The translations under genes and the position numbers were made by a program. Shown here one piece after another: positions 52,328-64,000 of a stretch of DNA of 64,000 nt (position 1 is the first letter of the stretch; each line of letters begins with the position of its first letter). Source of the stretch: an uncultured Alphaproteobacteria bacterium (GTDB taxonomy: Bacteria > Pseudomonadota > Alphaproteobacteria > UBA6615); NCBI GenBank assembly GCA_943787445.1, contig CALSML010000019.1:26437-90436 (forward strand), given 5' to 3'. The notes beneath the pieces are model-generated. The model worked only from the letters and a program-made list of their open reading frames with translations, was not told the origin of the DNA and did no database searches.

Positions 52328-53449
52328 ATGAGGCAGACCATGGGCAGCAGTGACCAGAAGGTCGCGGTCGGATTGATGAGCGGGACGTCGATGGATGGCA
52401 TCGATGCGGCTCTGATCCAGACTGATGGTGGTACAAACTTCTCTGCCATCGCAGCCATGTCTGTGCCTTACCATCCGGAATTTCGGGCTTCGCTGCGGGC
52501 CGTGCTGGGTGATACCGGGCCATTTCCGGAACTCTCGGACGAACTGACAAACCGGCATGCCGATGCTGTCTGGGCGTTGTTGGAAGAAGCCGGCGTGCCC
52601 GCCGTAGATATCGATGTGGTCGGATTTCATGGCCATACGATATTTCATGATCCCGGCCATGGCCGCACCGTTCAGATTGGCGACGGAGATCGGCTCGCCC
52701 GCGATCTGGGGATCGATGTGGTCTATGATTTCCGGTCTGCAGATGTGGCTGCTGGCGGTCAGGGCGCGCCTCTGGCACCGTTGTTTCATGCCGTGCTGGC
52801 GCCCGAGCATCGGCCGCTGTGCTTTCTGAATATCGGTGGAGTCGCGAATCTGACATGGGTCGGTCCCGGGGCGGATCCCGCAGGGGATGACATATTCGAC
52901 CATTTGCTCGCATTCGATACCGGCCCCGGAAATGCGCTGATCGATGACTGGCTGCAACACCATACCGGCCATCTCTTCGACGAAGATGGGGTTCTGGCCG
53001 CGTCCGGGACCGTAGACGGAGAAGTCCTGAGTGCGTTGCTCGAACATCCGTATTTTGAAACGCCGCCGCCGAAATCACTCGACCGGACAGATTTTTCGAC
53101 AGAGCCGGCGTCACGTCTTTCCGCTGCGGACGGCGCGGCCACCTTGTCGATGTTCACGGTGGAAGCAATCCGACGTTCGGCCGAATTGTTGCCGGACCCG
53201 CCGAGGCAATGGCTGGTCACGGGCGGCGGTCGCAAGAACAGCTTTCTGCTTGGGCAACTGCAAGGCGCCTTGGGCGTGCCCGTTCGACCGACGGAAGCAC
53301 TCGGCATTGATGGGGATGCGCTGGAGTCGCAGGCGTTTGGCTATTTGGCGGTCCGCCACCTTGCGGGGCGTCCGCTCAGCGGACCCACGACAACTGGCGT
53401 GCTGTCGCCGCAAACCGGTGGCCGGCGGGGCAACGCCCGGGCCGGCTAA
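52328..53449 (+). CDS. anmK: Anhydro-N-acetylmuramic acid kinase
   Basis: [63 protein letters not shown]; alternative start 52340. Confidence 0.95.
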   Translation: MRQTMGSSDQKVAVGLMSGTSMDGIDAALIQTDGGTNFSAIAAMSVPYHPEFRASLRAVLGDTGPFPELSDELTNRHADAVWALLEEAGVPAVDIDVVGFHGHTIFHDPGHGRTVQIGDGDRLARDLGIDVVYDFRSADVAAGGQGAPLAPLFHAVLAPEHRPLCFLNIGGVANLTWVGPGADPAGDDIFDHLLAFDTGPGNALIDDWLQHHTGHLFDEDGVLAASGTVDGEVLSALLEHPYFETPPPKSLDRTDFSTEPASRLSAADGAATLSMFTVEAIRRSAELLPDPPRQWLVTGGGRKNSFLLGQLQGALGVPVRPTEALGIDGDALESQAFGYLAVRHLAGRPLSGPTTTGVLSPQTGGRRGNARAG

Positions 53450-53458
53450 AGGTCGGCC
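53440..53458. promoter_or_regulatory. 3'-end hairpin with anmK stop codon at its apex
   Basis: GGCCGGC-t-aaa-GGTCGGCC (two G-T wobbles); TAA 53447-53449 apical; no T-tract. Confidence 0.4.
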
Positions 53459-53460
53459 TG

Positions 53461-54156
53461 TCAGGAAGCCTCTTCTGCCGCCTCCGCTGCGATCGCGGCC
53501 TCGATCTCACCAATCCGGCGGTCCAGATATGTGGTGGTTGTCTGTTCGAGTTCTTCGAGGTGATCGTTGTAGAAATGTGTCGCACCCTTGAGCACCTGGA
53601 AGTCGATGATGACGTCCTTCTGCTTGGCGAGCTTCGCGATCAGTTCGGTCACCGAGTCCTGCGGCACAATGTCGTCCTGATCGCCATGGGTGATCAGGCC
53701 CGATGCCGGGCAGGGGGCCAGGAACGAGAAGTCATACATATTTGCCGGCGGTGAAACGGACACGAAACCGGTGATCTCAGGACGGCGCATCAGCAATTGC
53801 ATGCCGATCCAGGCGCCGAAGGAGAATCCCGCGACCCAACACATCGGCGCGTCCTGATTCTGGCTTTGCAACCAGTCGAGTGCGGACGCGGCATCGGAAA
53901 GCTCGCCCTCGCCACGATCAAAGCTGCCCTGACTGCGGCCGACACCCCGAAAATTGAAACGCAGCGTCGCAAAACCGCGGCGCACGAACATCTGATAGAG
54001 CTGGTAAACGACCTTGTTGTTCATCGTACCGCCATGCTGCGGATGTGGATGCAACAGAAGGGCAATTGGTGAATTCGGGACTTTGGCGGGGAAGTAACGT
54101 CCCTCAAGGCGGCCTTCGGGGCCGTTGATAATGACTTCAGGCATCTCGTTTTCCAT
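53461..54156 (-). CDS. Alpha/beta hydrolase (dienelactone-hydrolase-like)
   Basis: IALLLHPHPQHGGTMNNKVVYQLYQMFVRRGFATLRFNFRGVGRSQGSFD; GFSFGAWIGMQLL; ITHGDQDDIVPQDSV. Confidence 0.92.
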   Translation of the reverse strand: MENEMPEVIINGPEGRLEGRYFPAKVPNSPIALLLHPHPQHGGTMNNKVVYQLYQMFVRRGFATLRFNFRGVGRSQGSFDRGEGELSDAASALDWLQSQNQDAPMCWVAGFSFGAWIGMQLLMRRPEITGFVSVSPPANMYDFSFLAPCPASGLITHGDQDDIVPQDSVTELIAKLAKQKDVIIDFQVLKGATHFYNDHLEELEQTTTTYLDRRIGEIEAAIAAEAAEEAS

Positions 54157-54285
54157 TCCGCCGGACGGCGTTGCGAATACTTGACCGAATTACTCGGACA
54201 TCTTATATCTCACTTGGAAACACGCATGCGGCGTTTTTCTGGGCGAGAAGAGTGTTGTGGTGCGCTCTATATCATAAAGGTCGAC

Positions 54286-55029
54286 ATGGTCTTCAAGCAT
54301 CTCTTTGATGATCTGGACGCTTATCTCGAAAGAGACCCGGCGGCAAGTTCCAGATTGATGGTGGCAACCAGCTATCCGGGTTTCCATGCGGTGGTCTGGT
54401 TCCGGCTGTCACACTGGCTTTGGCGCAATCGGCTGGTGGTTCTGGCACGATTTGTCGGCAATTTCGGGCGTTTTCTGACCGGTGTAGATATTCACCCGGC
54501 TGCGACGATTGGACGGGGTCTGGTTATCGATCATGCGATCGGTGTGGTGATCGGTGAAACCGCCCATATCGCCGATAATGTCACTCTCTATCACAATGTG
54601 ACCTTGGGCGGGATTGCCCCGGCGGTCGACAGTGAAGCTCAGAAAGACGTCAAACGCCATCCGACATTGCTGGAAGGCTCGATTGTGGGTTCGGGCGCAC
54701 AGGTGCTCGGCTCGGTGACGGTCGGTCGCAATGCCCGTGTGGGCGCCAATGCAGTGGTGGTCAAGGATGTGCCCGAGGGCTGCACGGTGGTCGGGATTCC
54801 GGCGCAACCCGTGCCGTCATCATCTTGCTCAGCAGAAAGCTTCTCGGCCTATGGGACGCCGACCGAAGACATTCCGGACCCGGAAAAAAAGTCGATCAAG
54901 GCCATGCTGGGCGAAATCAGCAGTCTGCGGTTGCGGGTCGAGGAACTGGAGCGGGAACTTGAAGAACGGGTTCAGATGTATGCCACCTCGCAAGATGAAG
55001 ACTCCGATGCCCCCGGTCGCACGGTCTAG
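54286..55029 (+). CDS. cysE: Serine O-acetyltransferase
   Basis: Hexapeptide repeats: GVDIHPAATIGRGLVIDHAIGVVIGETAHIADNVTLYHNVTLGG. Confidence 0.94.
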   Translation: MVFKHLFDDLDAYLERDPAASSRLMVATSYPGFHAVVWFRLSHWLWRNRLVVLARFVGNFGRFLTGVDIHPAATIGRGLVIDHAIGVVIGETAHIADNVTLYHNVTLGGIAPAVDSEAQKDVKRHPTLLEGSIVGSGAQVLGSVTVGRNARVGANAVVVKDVPEGCTVVGIPAQPVPSSSCSAESFSAYGTPTEDIPDPEKKSIKAMLGEISSLRLRVEELERELEERVQMYATSQDEDSDAPGRTV

Positions 55030-55062
55030 GCATGCGGAAATGAACCTTCACGGGAGACAGGT

Positions 55063-55530
55063 ATGAAGCTGAGTACCAAAGGCCGTTATGCCGTCATGGC
55101 GATGGTCGACCTCGCCCAGAATGGCGCGGGTCGACCTGTGTCGCTGGCCGAAATATCCGAACGTCAGTCGATTTCTCTGTCCTATCTGGAGCAGCTCTTC
55201 TCGAAAATGCGTCGTGCGGGCTTGGTCAAAAGTGCGCGGGGACCGGGCGGGGGCTACACCCTGACCGACCAGCCTGATGATATCCGTATTTCGGAAGTGA
55301 TTCTGGCTGTGGATGAGCCCATCCGCACCACAAGCTGCACGCCGGGAGCTTCGGCAGGCTGTCTGGGCAAAGGCAGCCGCTGCATGACCCATGACCTGTG
55401 GGAAGAACTGGGACATCAGATTCACGGATATCTCAGTTCTGTAAGCCTGGCCGATGTGTGCGCGGGCCGGATTTATGCCGGGCCCATGGGTGCGCAGGGC
55501 GCTCCGGTACACGACATGGCGGCGGAATAG
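55063..55530 (+). CDS. iscR: Rrf2-family Fe-S cluster regulator IscR
   Basis: MKLSTKGRYAVMAMVDLA; SLSYLEQLFSKMRRAGLVKSARGPGGGY; three-Cys segment CTPGASAGCLGKGSRC. Confidence 0.94.
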   Translation: MKLSTKGRYAVMAMVDLAQNGAGRPVSLAEISERQSISLSYLEQLFSKMRRAGLVKSARGPGGGYTLTDQPDDIRISEVILAVDEPIRTTSCTPGASAGCLGKGSRCMTHDLWEELGHQIHGYLSSVSLADVCAGRIYAGPMGAQGAPVHDMAAE

Positions 55531-55544
55531 ACAGTATTCTGACG

Positions 55545-56666
55545 ATGGATGTTTATCTTGATCATAACGCGACGACGCCAGTCCTCCCTGAAGTGGTGGG
55601 TGCGATGTCGGTTGCGTTGTCGCAACCGGGAAATGCATCCTCGGTGCATCGTTATGGTCGGCTGGTGCGCCGCACGATCGATGATGCCCGCGAAGCGGTG
55701 GCCCGACTGGTGGGAACGTGTGCGGGGAATGTGGTTTTCACCTCTGGTGGTACCGAAGCCAACAATCTGGCCCTGCGGGGTCTTGGTGCCCGGACGATGG
55801 TGTCGGCTGTGGAGCATGAATCCGTGCTGTCGGCGCGGGAGGATGCGAGCTTGATTCCGGTCGACCGGAACGGACGTGTTGATCTCGATCAGCTGAAAAT
55901 CCTGCTGACGGACAGCGAGCCGCAAACTCTCGTTTCGGTCATGTTTGCGAACAATGAAACCGGGGTCATACAGCCGGTTTCAGAGGTCGCGGCACTGGCG
56001 CATGAATATGGTGCGCTGGTCCATTGTGATGCCATTCAGGCCGCCGGGAAGTTACCGGTGGATATGGACGCGCTGGGCGTGGACATGCTCACCCTGTCCG
56101 CCCACAAGCTTGGCGGACCGCAGGGTGTGGGGGCCCTGATCCTGCGCGCCGGGCTTGATCCCGAGCCGCTTCTACGCGGCGGTGGTCAGGAACGTCGACG
56201 CCGCGCGGGTACCGAGAATGTGCCCGGTATCGCCGGGTTTGGCGCAGCTGCGATCGCGGCCCTGGATACCGGGCGTGCCAATGGCGACATCGCCTCTCTG
56301 CGCGACGCCATGGAGCAGCGGCTGTTCGATATTGCACCGGATGCGGTGATCCATGGTGGCGATGTGGCACGGCTGGCCAATACCAGTTGCATCGGCCTGT
56401 CCGGCGTGACCGGTGAGATGCAGGTGATGACGCTCGATCTGGCGGGAGTCGCGGTCAGCGCCGGATCAGCCTGTTCTAGTGGAAAGGTCACGCCGAGCCA
56501 TGTGCTGCAGGCCATGGGACAGGATTCAGACAGTGCCAAATGTGCCATTCGTGTCTCTCTTGGCCGGACGACAACGCCGGCCGAGATCGACCGATTTGTG
56601 GATGTCTGGGCGGAGATGGCCCGCCGTCGGCAGAGCGAACCCGAAGCGCGGAGGTCCGTGGCATGA
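55545..56666 (+). CDS. Cysteine desulfurase (class V aminotransferase, NifS/IscS-like) #1
   Basis: MDVYLDHNATTPVLPEVV; HCDAIQAAGKLPVDMDALGVDMLTLSAHKLGGPQGVGAL; SAGSACSSGKVTPSHVLQAMG. Confidence 0.93.
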   Translation: MDVYLDHNATTPVLPEVVGAMSVALSQPGNASSVHRYGRLVRRTIDDAREAVARLVGTCAGNVVFTSGGTEANNLALRGLGARTMVSAVEHESVLSAREDASLIPVDRNGRVDLDQLKILLTDSEPQTLVSVMFANNETGVIQPVSEVAALAHEYGALVHCDAIQAAGKLPVDMDALGVDMLTLSAHKLGGPQGVGALILRAGLDPEPLLRGGGQERRRRAGTENVPGIAGFGAAAIAALDTGRANGDIASLRDAMEQRLFDIAPDAVIHGGDVARLANTSCIGLSGVTGEMQVMTLDLAGVAVSAGSACSSGKVTPSHVLQAMGQDSDSAKCAIRVSLGRTTTPAEIDRFVDVWAEMARRRQSEPEARRSVA

Positions 56667-57848
56667 GCGCGGCGCCGACAGCCATATATCTGGATCATCA
56701 GGCGACCACCCCGGTCGACCCGCGGGTGCTCGACGTGATGATGCCCTGGTTCAGCGAGACCTTCGGCAATGCCCATTCCGAGCAGCATGTCTGGGGACGG
56801 CAGGCTGCTGCAGCTGTTGAAGGGGCGCGGGAGCAGGTCGCAGCCCTGATCGGTGCCGAGGCCCGCGAGATCGTCTTCACGTCCGGTGCGACGGAATCCA
56901 ACAATCTGGCGATCAAGGGGGCGGCCCGGTTCGCGCTGCGTCACGGGCGCGGCAAACACATCATCACGGTGGCAACCGAGCACAAATGTGTTCTGGAATC
57001 CTGTGCAGCGATGACTGAAGAGGGAGCGGAGGTCACCGTTCTGGAGGTTGATTCAGACGGGTTCGTCGATCCGGAGGCCATTGCCGATGCCATCCGCGAA
57101 GACACTATTCTGGTGTCCGGTGATGGCTGTGAACAACGAGATCGGGATCATTCAGCCGCTGGCTGACATCGGGGCAATCTGTCGTGGCAAGGGCGTTTTG
57201 CTGCACACTGATGCGGCGCAGGCGGCCGGTAAGATCGACATGGATGTCAATGCGATGGCGATCGATCTTTTAAGTATCTCGGGCCACAAGATGTATGCCC
57301 CGAAGGGGATTGGCACATTGTATGTACGCCGGCGCCCACGCGCCCGACTGCTCGCCGCGTTCAGTGGTGGCGGGCAGGAACGGGGGTTTCGTTCGGGAAC
57401 TCTGCCGGTGCCGCTGACGGTGGCGTTGGGGGAAGCAGCCTCCATCGCGCAGGGCGAACTGGCCCGGGAAGGGCAACGCCTCGTGTCTTTGCGGGAGGCG
57501 ATGATCACCCGCCTGCGCGACAATCTGGGTGAGATCACCGTGAATGGCAGCCTGAATCAACGGGTGCCGGGAAATCTGAATGTCGGGTTTGCAGGCGTCG
57601 ATGCGGAGGCCTTGATGGCGGAGCTACCGGAACTGGCGATTTCGACCGGATCGGCCTGTACATCGGCATCGGTCGAACCATCTTACGTGTTGAAAGCTCT
57701 GGGTCTCGATGACGCAGCAGCGGGTTCGTCTGTGCGGATCGGGTTCGGGCGTTTCACAACGCGGGCGGAAGTGGATGCCGCGGCAGACATGATCACAGAA
57801 GCAATTGTAAACCACCGGTCGGGCAATTCTGCCCGTGCCGCGGAATAG
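56663..57848 (+). CDS. iscS: Cysteine desulfurase IscS-like #2 (1-nt frameshift near 57118)
   Basis: AIYLDHQATTPVDPRVLDVMMPWFSETFGNAHS; LHTDAAQAAGKIDMDVNAMAIDLLSISGHKMYAPKGIGTLYVRRRPR; STGSACTSASVEPSYVLKALG; ATG overlaps previous stop. Confidence 0.93.
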
Positions 57849-57867
57849 GCGAAGCTGGAAGGACGTT

Positions 57868-59332
<1,465 letters not shown>

Positions 59333-59362
59333 AGACCGGAAAGCCGCCTAATTGAGGACAAC

Positions 59363-60112
59363 ATGGCATTGCTTGAAATCAAAACTCTGCCACGCATCGT
59401 TGAAGACAAGCGATCCTCAAGGGCCTCGAACTCTCACGATCGGCGCGCGGCGAGGTGCATGCGATCATGGGGCCCAACGGTCGCGGCAAAAGCACGCTGT
59501 CCTACGTGCTCGCCGGACGCGACGGCTATGACGCCACCGAAGGCAGGTATTTATCGACGGCAAGGACCTGCTCGACATGGCTCCGGAAGAGCGCGCCCGC
59601 GAAGGCGTCTTCCTGGCCTTCCAGTATCCGGTTGAAATCCCGGTGTCACAAGCATGAACTTTCTTCGGACGGCCGTGAATGCGGTCCGCGAGCATCGCGG
59701 AGAGCGCAGCTTGATGCAATGGATTTCCTCAAATATATCGGAAAAGGCGGACGAGCTGAACGTTCGGACGACATGCTGAAACGCGCGGTCAATACCGGAT
59801 TTTCCGGCGGCGAGAAGAAGCGAATGGAGATCCTGCAGATGGCGATGCTGGAACCGAAGCTGGCAATCCTCGACGAAACGGATTCCGGTCTCGACATCGA
59901 TGCACTGAAGGTTGTCGCCGATGGCGTGAATGCGCTGCGCGACCGGATCGCGGTTACTGGTCATCACCCATTATCAGCGACTGCTGGAATACATCGTGCC
60001 GGACCATGTGCATGTGCTCGCCAAGGGCCGGATCGTGAAATCCGGCGGCAAGGAGCTGGCGCACGAGCTGGAAAAAAACGGCTATGCCGAATTCCTTGAG
60101 GATGCGGCCTGA
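59363..60112 (+). CDS. sufC: Fe-S cluster assembly ATPase SufC, frameshifted
   Basis: [106 protein letters not shown]. Confidence 0.93.
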
Positions 60113-61457
60113 TGCCGGACGGAAGCGGACATACGCAGCCCTATCTGGATCAGGCGCTCGAGGGCGCCTCCAATCTGGTCGGATCTGGAGTGGACTGGAT
60201 CGATGCACTCCGGCGAGCCGGAGCGGATGCCTATGGCACTCAAGGTTTACCAAAACGCCGTGGACGAATACTGGCGCTACACCAACCTGAGTGCATTGGC
60301 TGATGAAGCATTTCGGCTGGCCAATGGCGCTCCGGCGATCGGTCTGCCCTCGCTGCCCCACAAGCTGGTGGCTGAGCTGGCCACCTATCGTGTGGTCGTG
60401 GTGAACGGGCGTCTTCGCCCCGATCTCTGCGCGCTCGATGGTCTGCCCGATGATGTTCTGGTCTCCGGACTGGAAGACCTGATGGCAGCCGCCCCGGCAC
60501 GGCTGGAGCCCTATCTGGGCCGGATCATTCGCTTGAACGAAATGCCCATGGCAGCGTTGAACACGGCCTTTCTGCGTGATGGCCTGGCGATGTTCGTTGG
60601 TGACGGGATCGTCCTCGACAAACCGGTGCACCTGATTTCCATCACCGCGCCCGGCGACGGCCCGCTCATGGTACAGCCGCGCCATCTGGTGGTGATGGGA
60701 AAAGGCGCAGGCGCCACCCTGATCGAGACCCATGTCACGGCCGAAGGCGGCTCGAGCTTCAACAATATCGTTGCGGAACTGCATCTCGATGATGGCGCCA
60801 AGCTGAATCATTTCGTGTTTCAGGAAGAGGCCGAGACAAGTGTTCATCTTTCGGGGACCGCCGTCGCGATGGGGGCGGACACGACCTATGAAAGTTTCGT
60901 GCTGCAAAGCGGCGGTACGATCGGACGCAGCGAAATTCACGCCTATCTGAACGGCACGGGTGGTGATTGCCGGCTTGATGGCGTCTATCTCGCCTCCGGG
61001 GAAACAGGTGGTCGACAACACGACCTTTGTAGAACATGCCGCGCCAGGCTGTCGTTCGCGCCAGGTTTACAAAGGTGTGCTCGATGGTCAGTCGCGGGGT
61101 GTCTTCCTGGGCAAGGTTCACGTGCTGCGGGATGCACAGCAGACCGACGGCCATCAGTTGAGCCGAGCCCTGCTGCTTTCACCGCGCGCGGAGATTGATG
61201 CGCGTCCGGAGCTGGAAATCTATGCCGATGATGTGAAGTGCAGCCATGGCGCAACGGCCGGTGAACTGGATGATGACTCGCTGTTCTATTTGCTCAGCCG
61301 CGGCATTCCGCGGGAAGAGGCCCGGCGGATGCTGATCGAGGCGTTCCTGGCTGAGGCGATTGCAGAAATCCCGCTGGAACAGGTTGCCGAAGATTTCACG
61401 ACCCATGTGCGTCAGTGGCTGGCGCAGAACGTCGGCAATGCGGATGGGCAGGGCTGA
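60112..61457 (+). CDS. sufD: Fe-S cluster assembly protein SufD, frameshifted
   Basis: VYQNAVDEYWRYTNLSAL; VVVNGRLRPDLC; VVDNTTFVEHAAPGCRSRQVYKGVLDGQSRGVFLGKVHV; GATAGELDDDSLFYLLSRGIPREEARRMLIEAFLAE. Confidence 0.92.
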
Positions 61458-61460
61458 TTG

Positions 61461-63186
<1,726 letters not shown>

Positions 63187-63200
63187 GGACACACGCCGCT

Positions 63201-63610
63201 ATGTCATTTGATCAGGGAATGGGCGATCCGTTTCAGATGTTCGCAAGAGTGCCGGGTGAGGAAATCACTGCGCGCGCCGGTGAGCCGCTGCCGGAAGGTG
63301 TATCTGTGGCAAGCGAGGACGCTGTCATTGCGGCGCTCAAGACCGTGCACGATCCCGAAATTCCCGTGAACATCTACGATCTGGGGCTGATTTTACGAAG
63401 TCGAAATTCATTCGGTTGGTTCCGTTCGGGTCGATATGTCTTTGACGGCACCGGCCTGTCCTGTGGCCGGTGAAATTCCGGTCTGGGTTGCCAATGCGGT
63501 TGCGGCGGTCGAGGGTGTGGGGTGAGGTCGAAGTGAACCTGATCTGGGATCCACCATGGACGCCCGACCGCATGTCCAACGATGCCAAGCTGGCACTCGA
63601 CTTCGAATGA
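63201..63610 (+). CDS. sufT: SufT-like MIP18/DUF59-family protein, frameshifted
   Basis: AVIAALKTVHDPEIPVNIYDLGLI; PACPVAGEIPVWV; VEVNLIWDPPWTPDRMSNDAKLALDFE. Confidence 0.87.
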
Positions 63611-63637
63611 CCTATATGATCCGTTGAGGAGTGATTT

Positions 63638-63977
63638 ATGGCTGAACCGATCATCAATCTGACAGATGCTGCCGCAGACAGGGTGCGAACCCTGGTGGAA
63701 AAGGCAGACGAGGGGGCTTCCGGCGTCCGGGTGGGCCCTGTCCACGCGCGGCTGTTCCGGGCTGTCTTATGTCGTGGAATACGCCAAGGAAGCCAAGCAA
63801 TTCGAAGAAGTGATCGAAGACAAGGGCGGTGCGTGTCTTTGTGGACCCGGCGGCCACCATGTTCCTCATTGGAGCCACCATGGATTACCGCGAAGGCAAA
63901 TTCGAATCCGGGTTTGTGTTCGAGAACCCCGAACGCCAAGGGCACATGTGGCTGGCGGCGAATCCTTCCACGTCTAG
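63638..63977 (+). CDS. sufA: SufA/IscA-type Fe-S carrier (HesB family), frameshifted
   Basis: MAEPIINLTDAAADRVRTLVEKADEGASGVRV; STRGCSGLSYVVEYAKEAKQFEEVIEDKG; KGTCGCGESFHV after removing one inserted G. Confidence 0.9.
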
Positions 63978-64000
63978 ACAACACCAGCGGTCAGGATTCA

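Overview
The window reads as one contiguous, housekeeping-rich alphaproteobacterial chromosome segment. From left to right it contains: the S10/spc/alpha ribosomal-protein operons (rpsC 3' end through rplQ, with secY, adk and rpoA); a DegP-type protease, rarA, crcB and an RluC-type pseudouridine synthase; an AsmA-like protein and an ATP12 chaperone; a propionyl-CoA carboxylase locus (pccB, pccA) with a methyltransferase and a class III cyclase between the two subunits; acylphosphatase and lipB; a collapsed malic-enzyme remnant; mgtE, an S9 peptidase, maiA, a DsbA-like protein, an M48 peptidase, a GGT-like lipoprotein and an aminotransferase; rne, an AMIN amidase, a PBP1A and prfB; EamA, DUF455, bcp and glnE; a large AsmA/DUF3971 protein; tyrS, anmK, an alpha/beta hydrolase and cysE; and an iscR, two cysteine desulfurases, sufBCDS-sufU-sufT-sufA operon. 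I saw no CRISPR array, prophage, transposon, tRNA or rRNA, and no clearly novel multigene system. The observations most worth a second look are: (i) a 104-codon ORF that appears to join the N- and C-termini of a NADP-malic enzyme in frame; (ii) a textbook prfB (RF2) programmed +1 frameshift site, in a window otherwise full of apparent indel errors; (iii) exact 72-residue periodicity in an AsmA-like protein; (iv) convergent gene pairs whose stop codons lie inside hairpin loops; (v) a GGT-like lipoprotein that seems to lack the catalytic Thr. Dense frameshifts at 10.7-13.1 kb and 57-64 kb, plus isolated ones in essential genes (secY, rne, lipB), look like sequence or assembly errors rather than biology.
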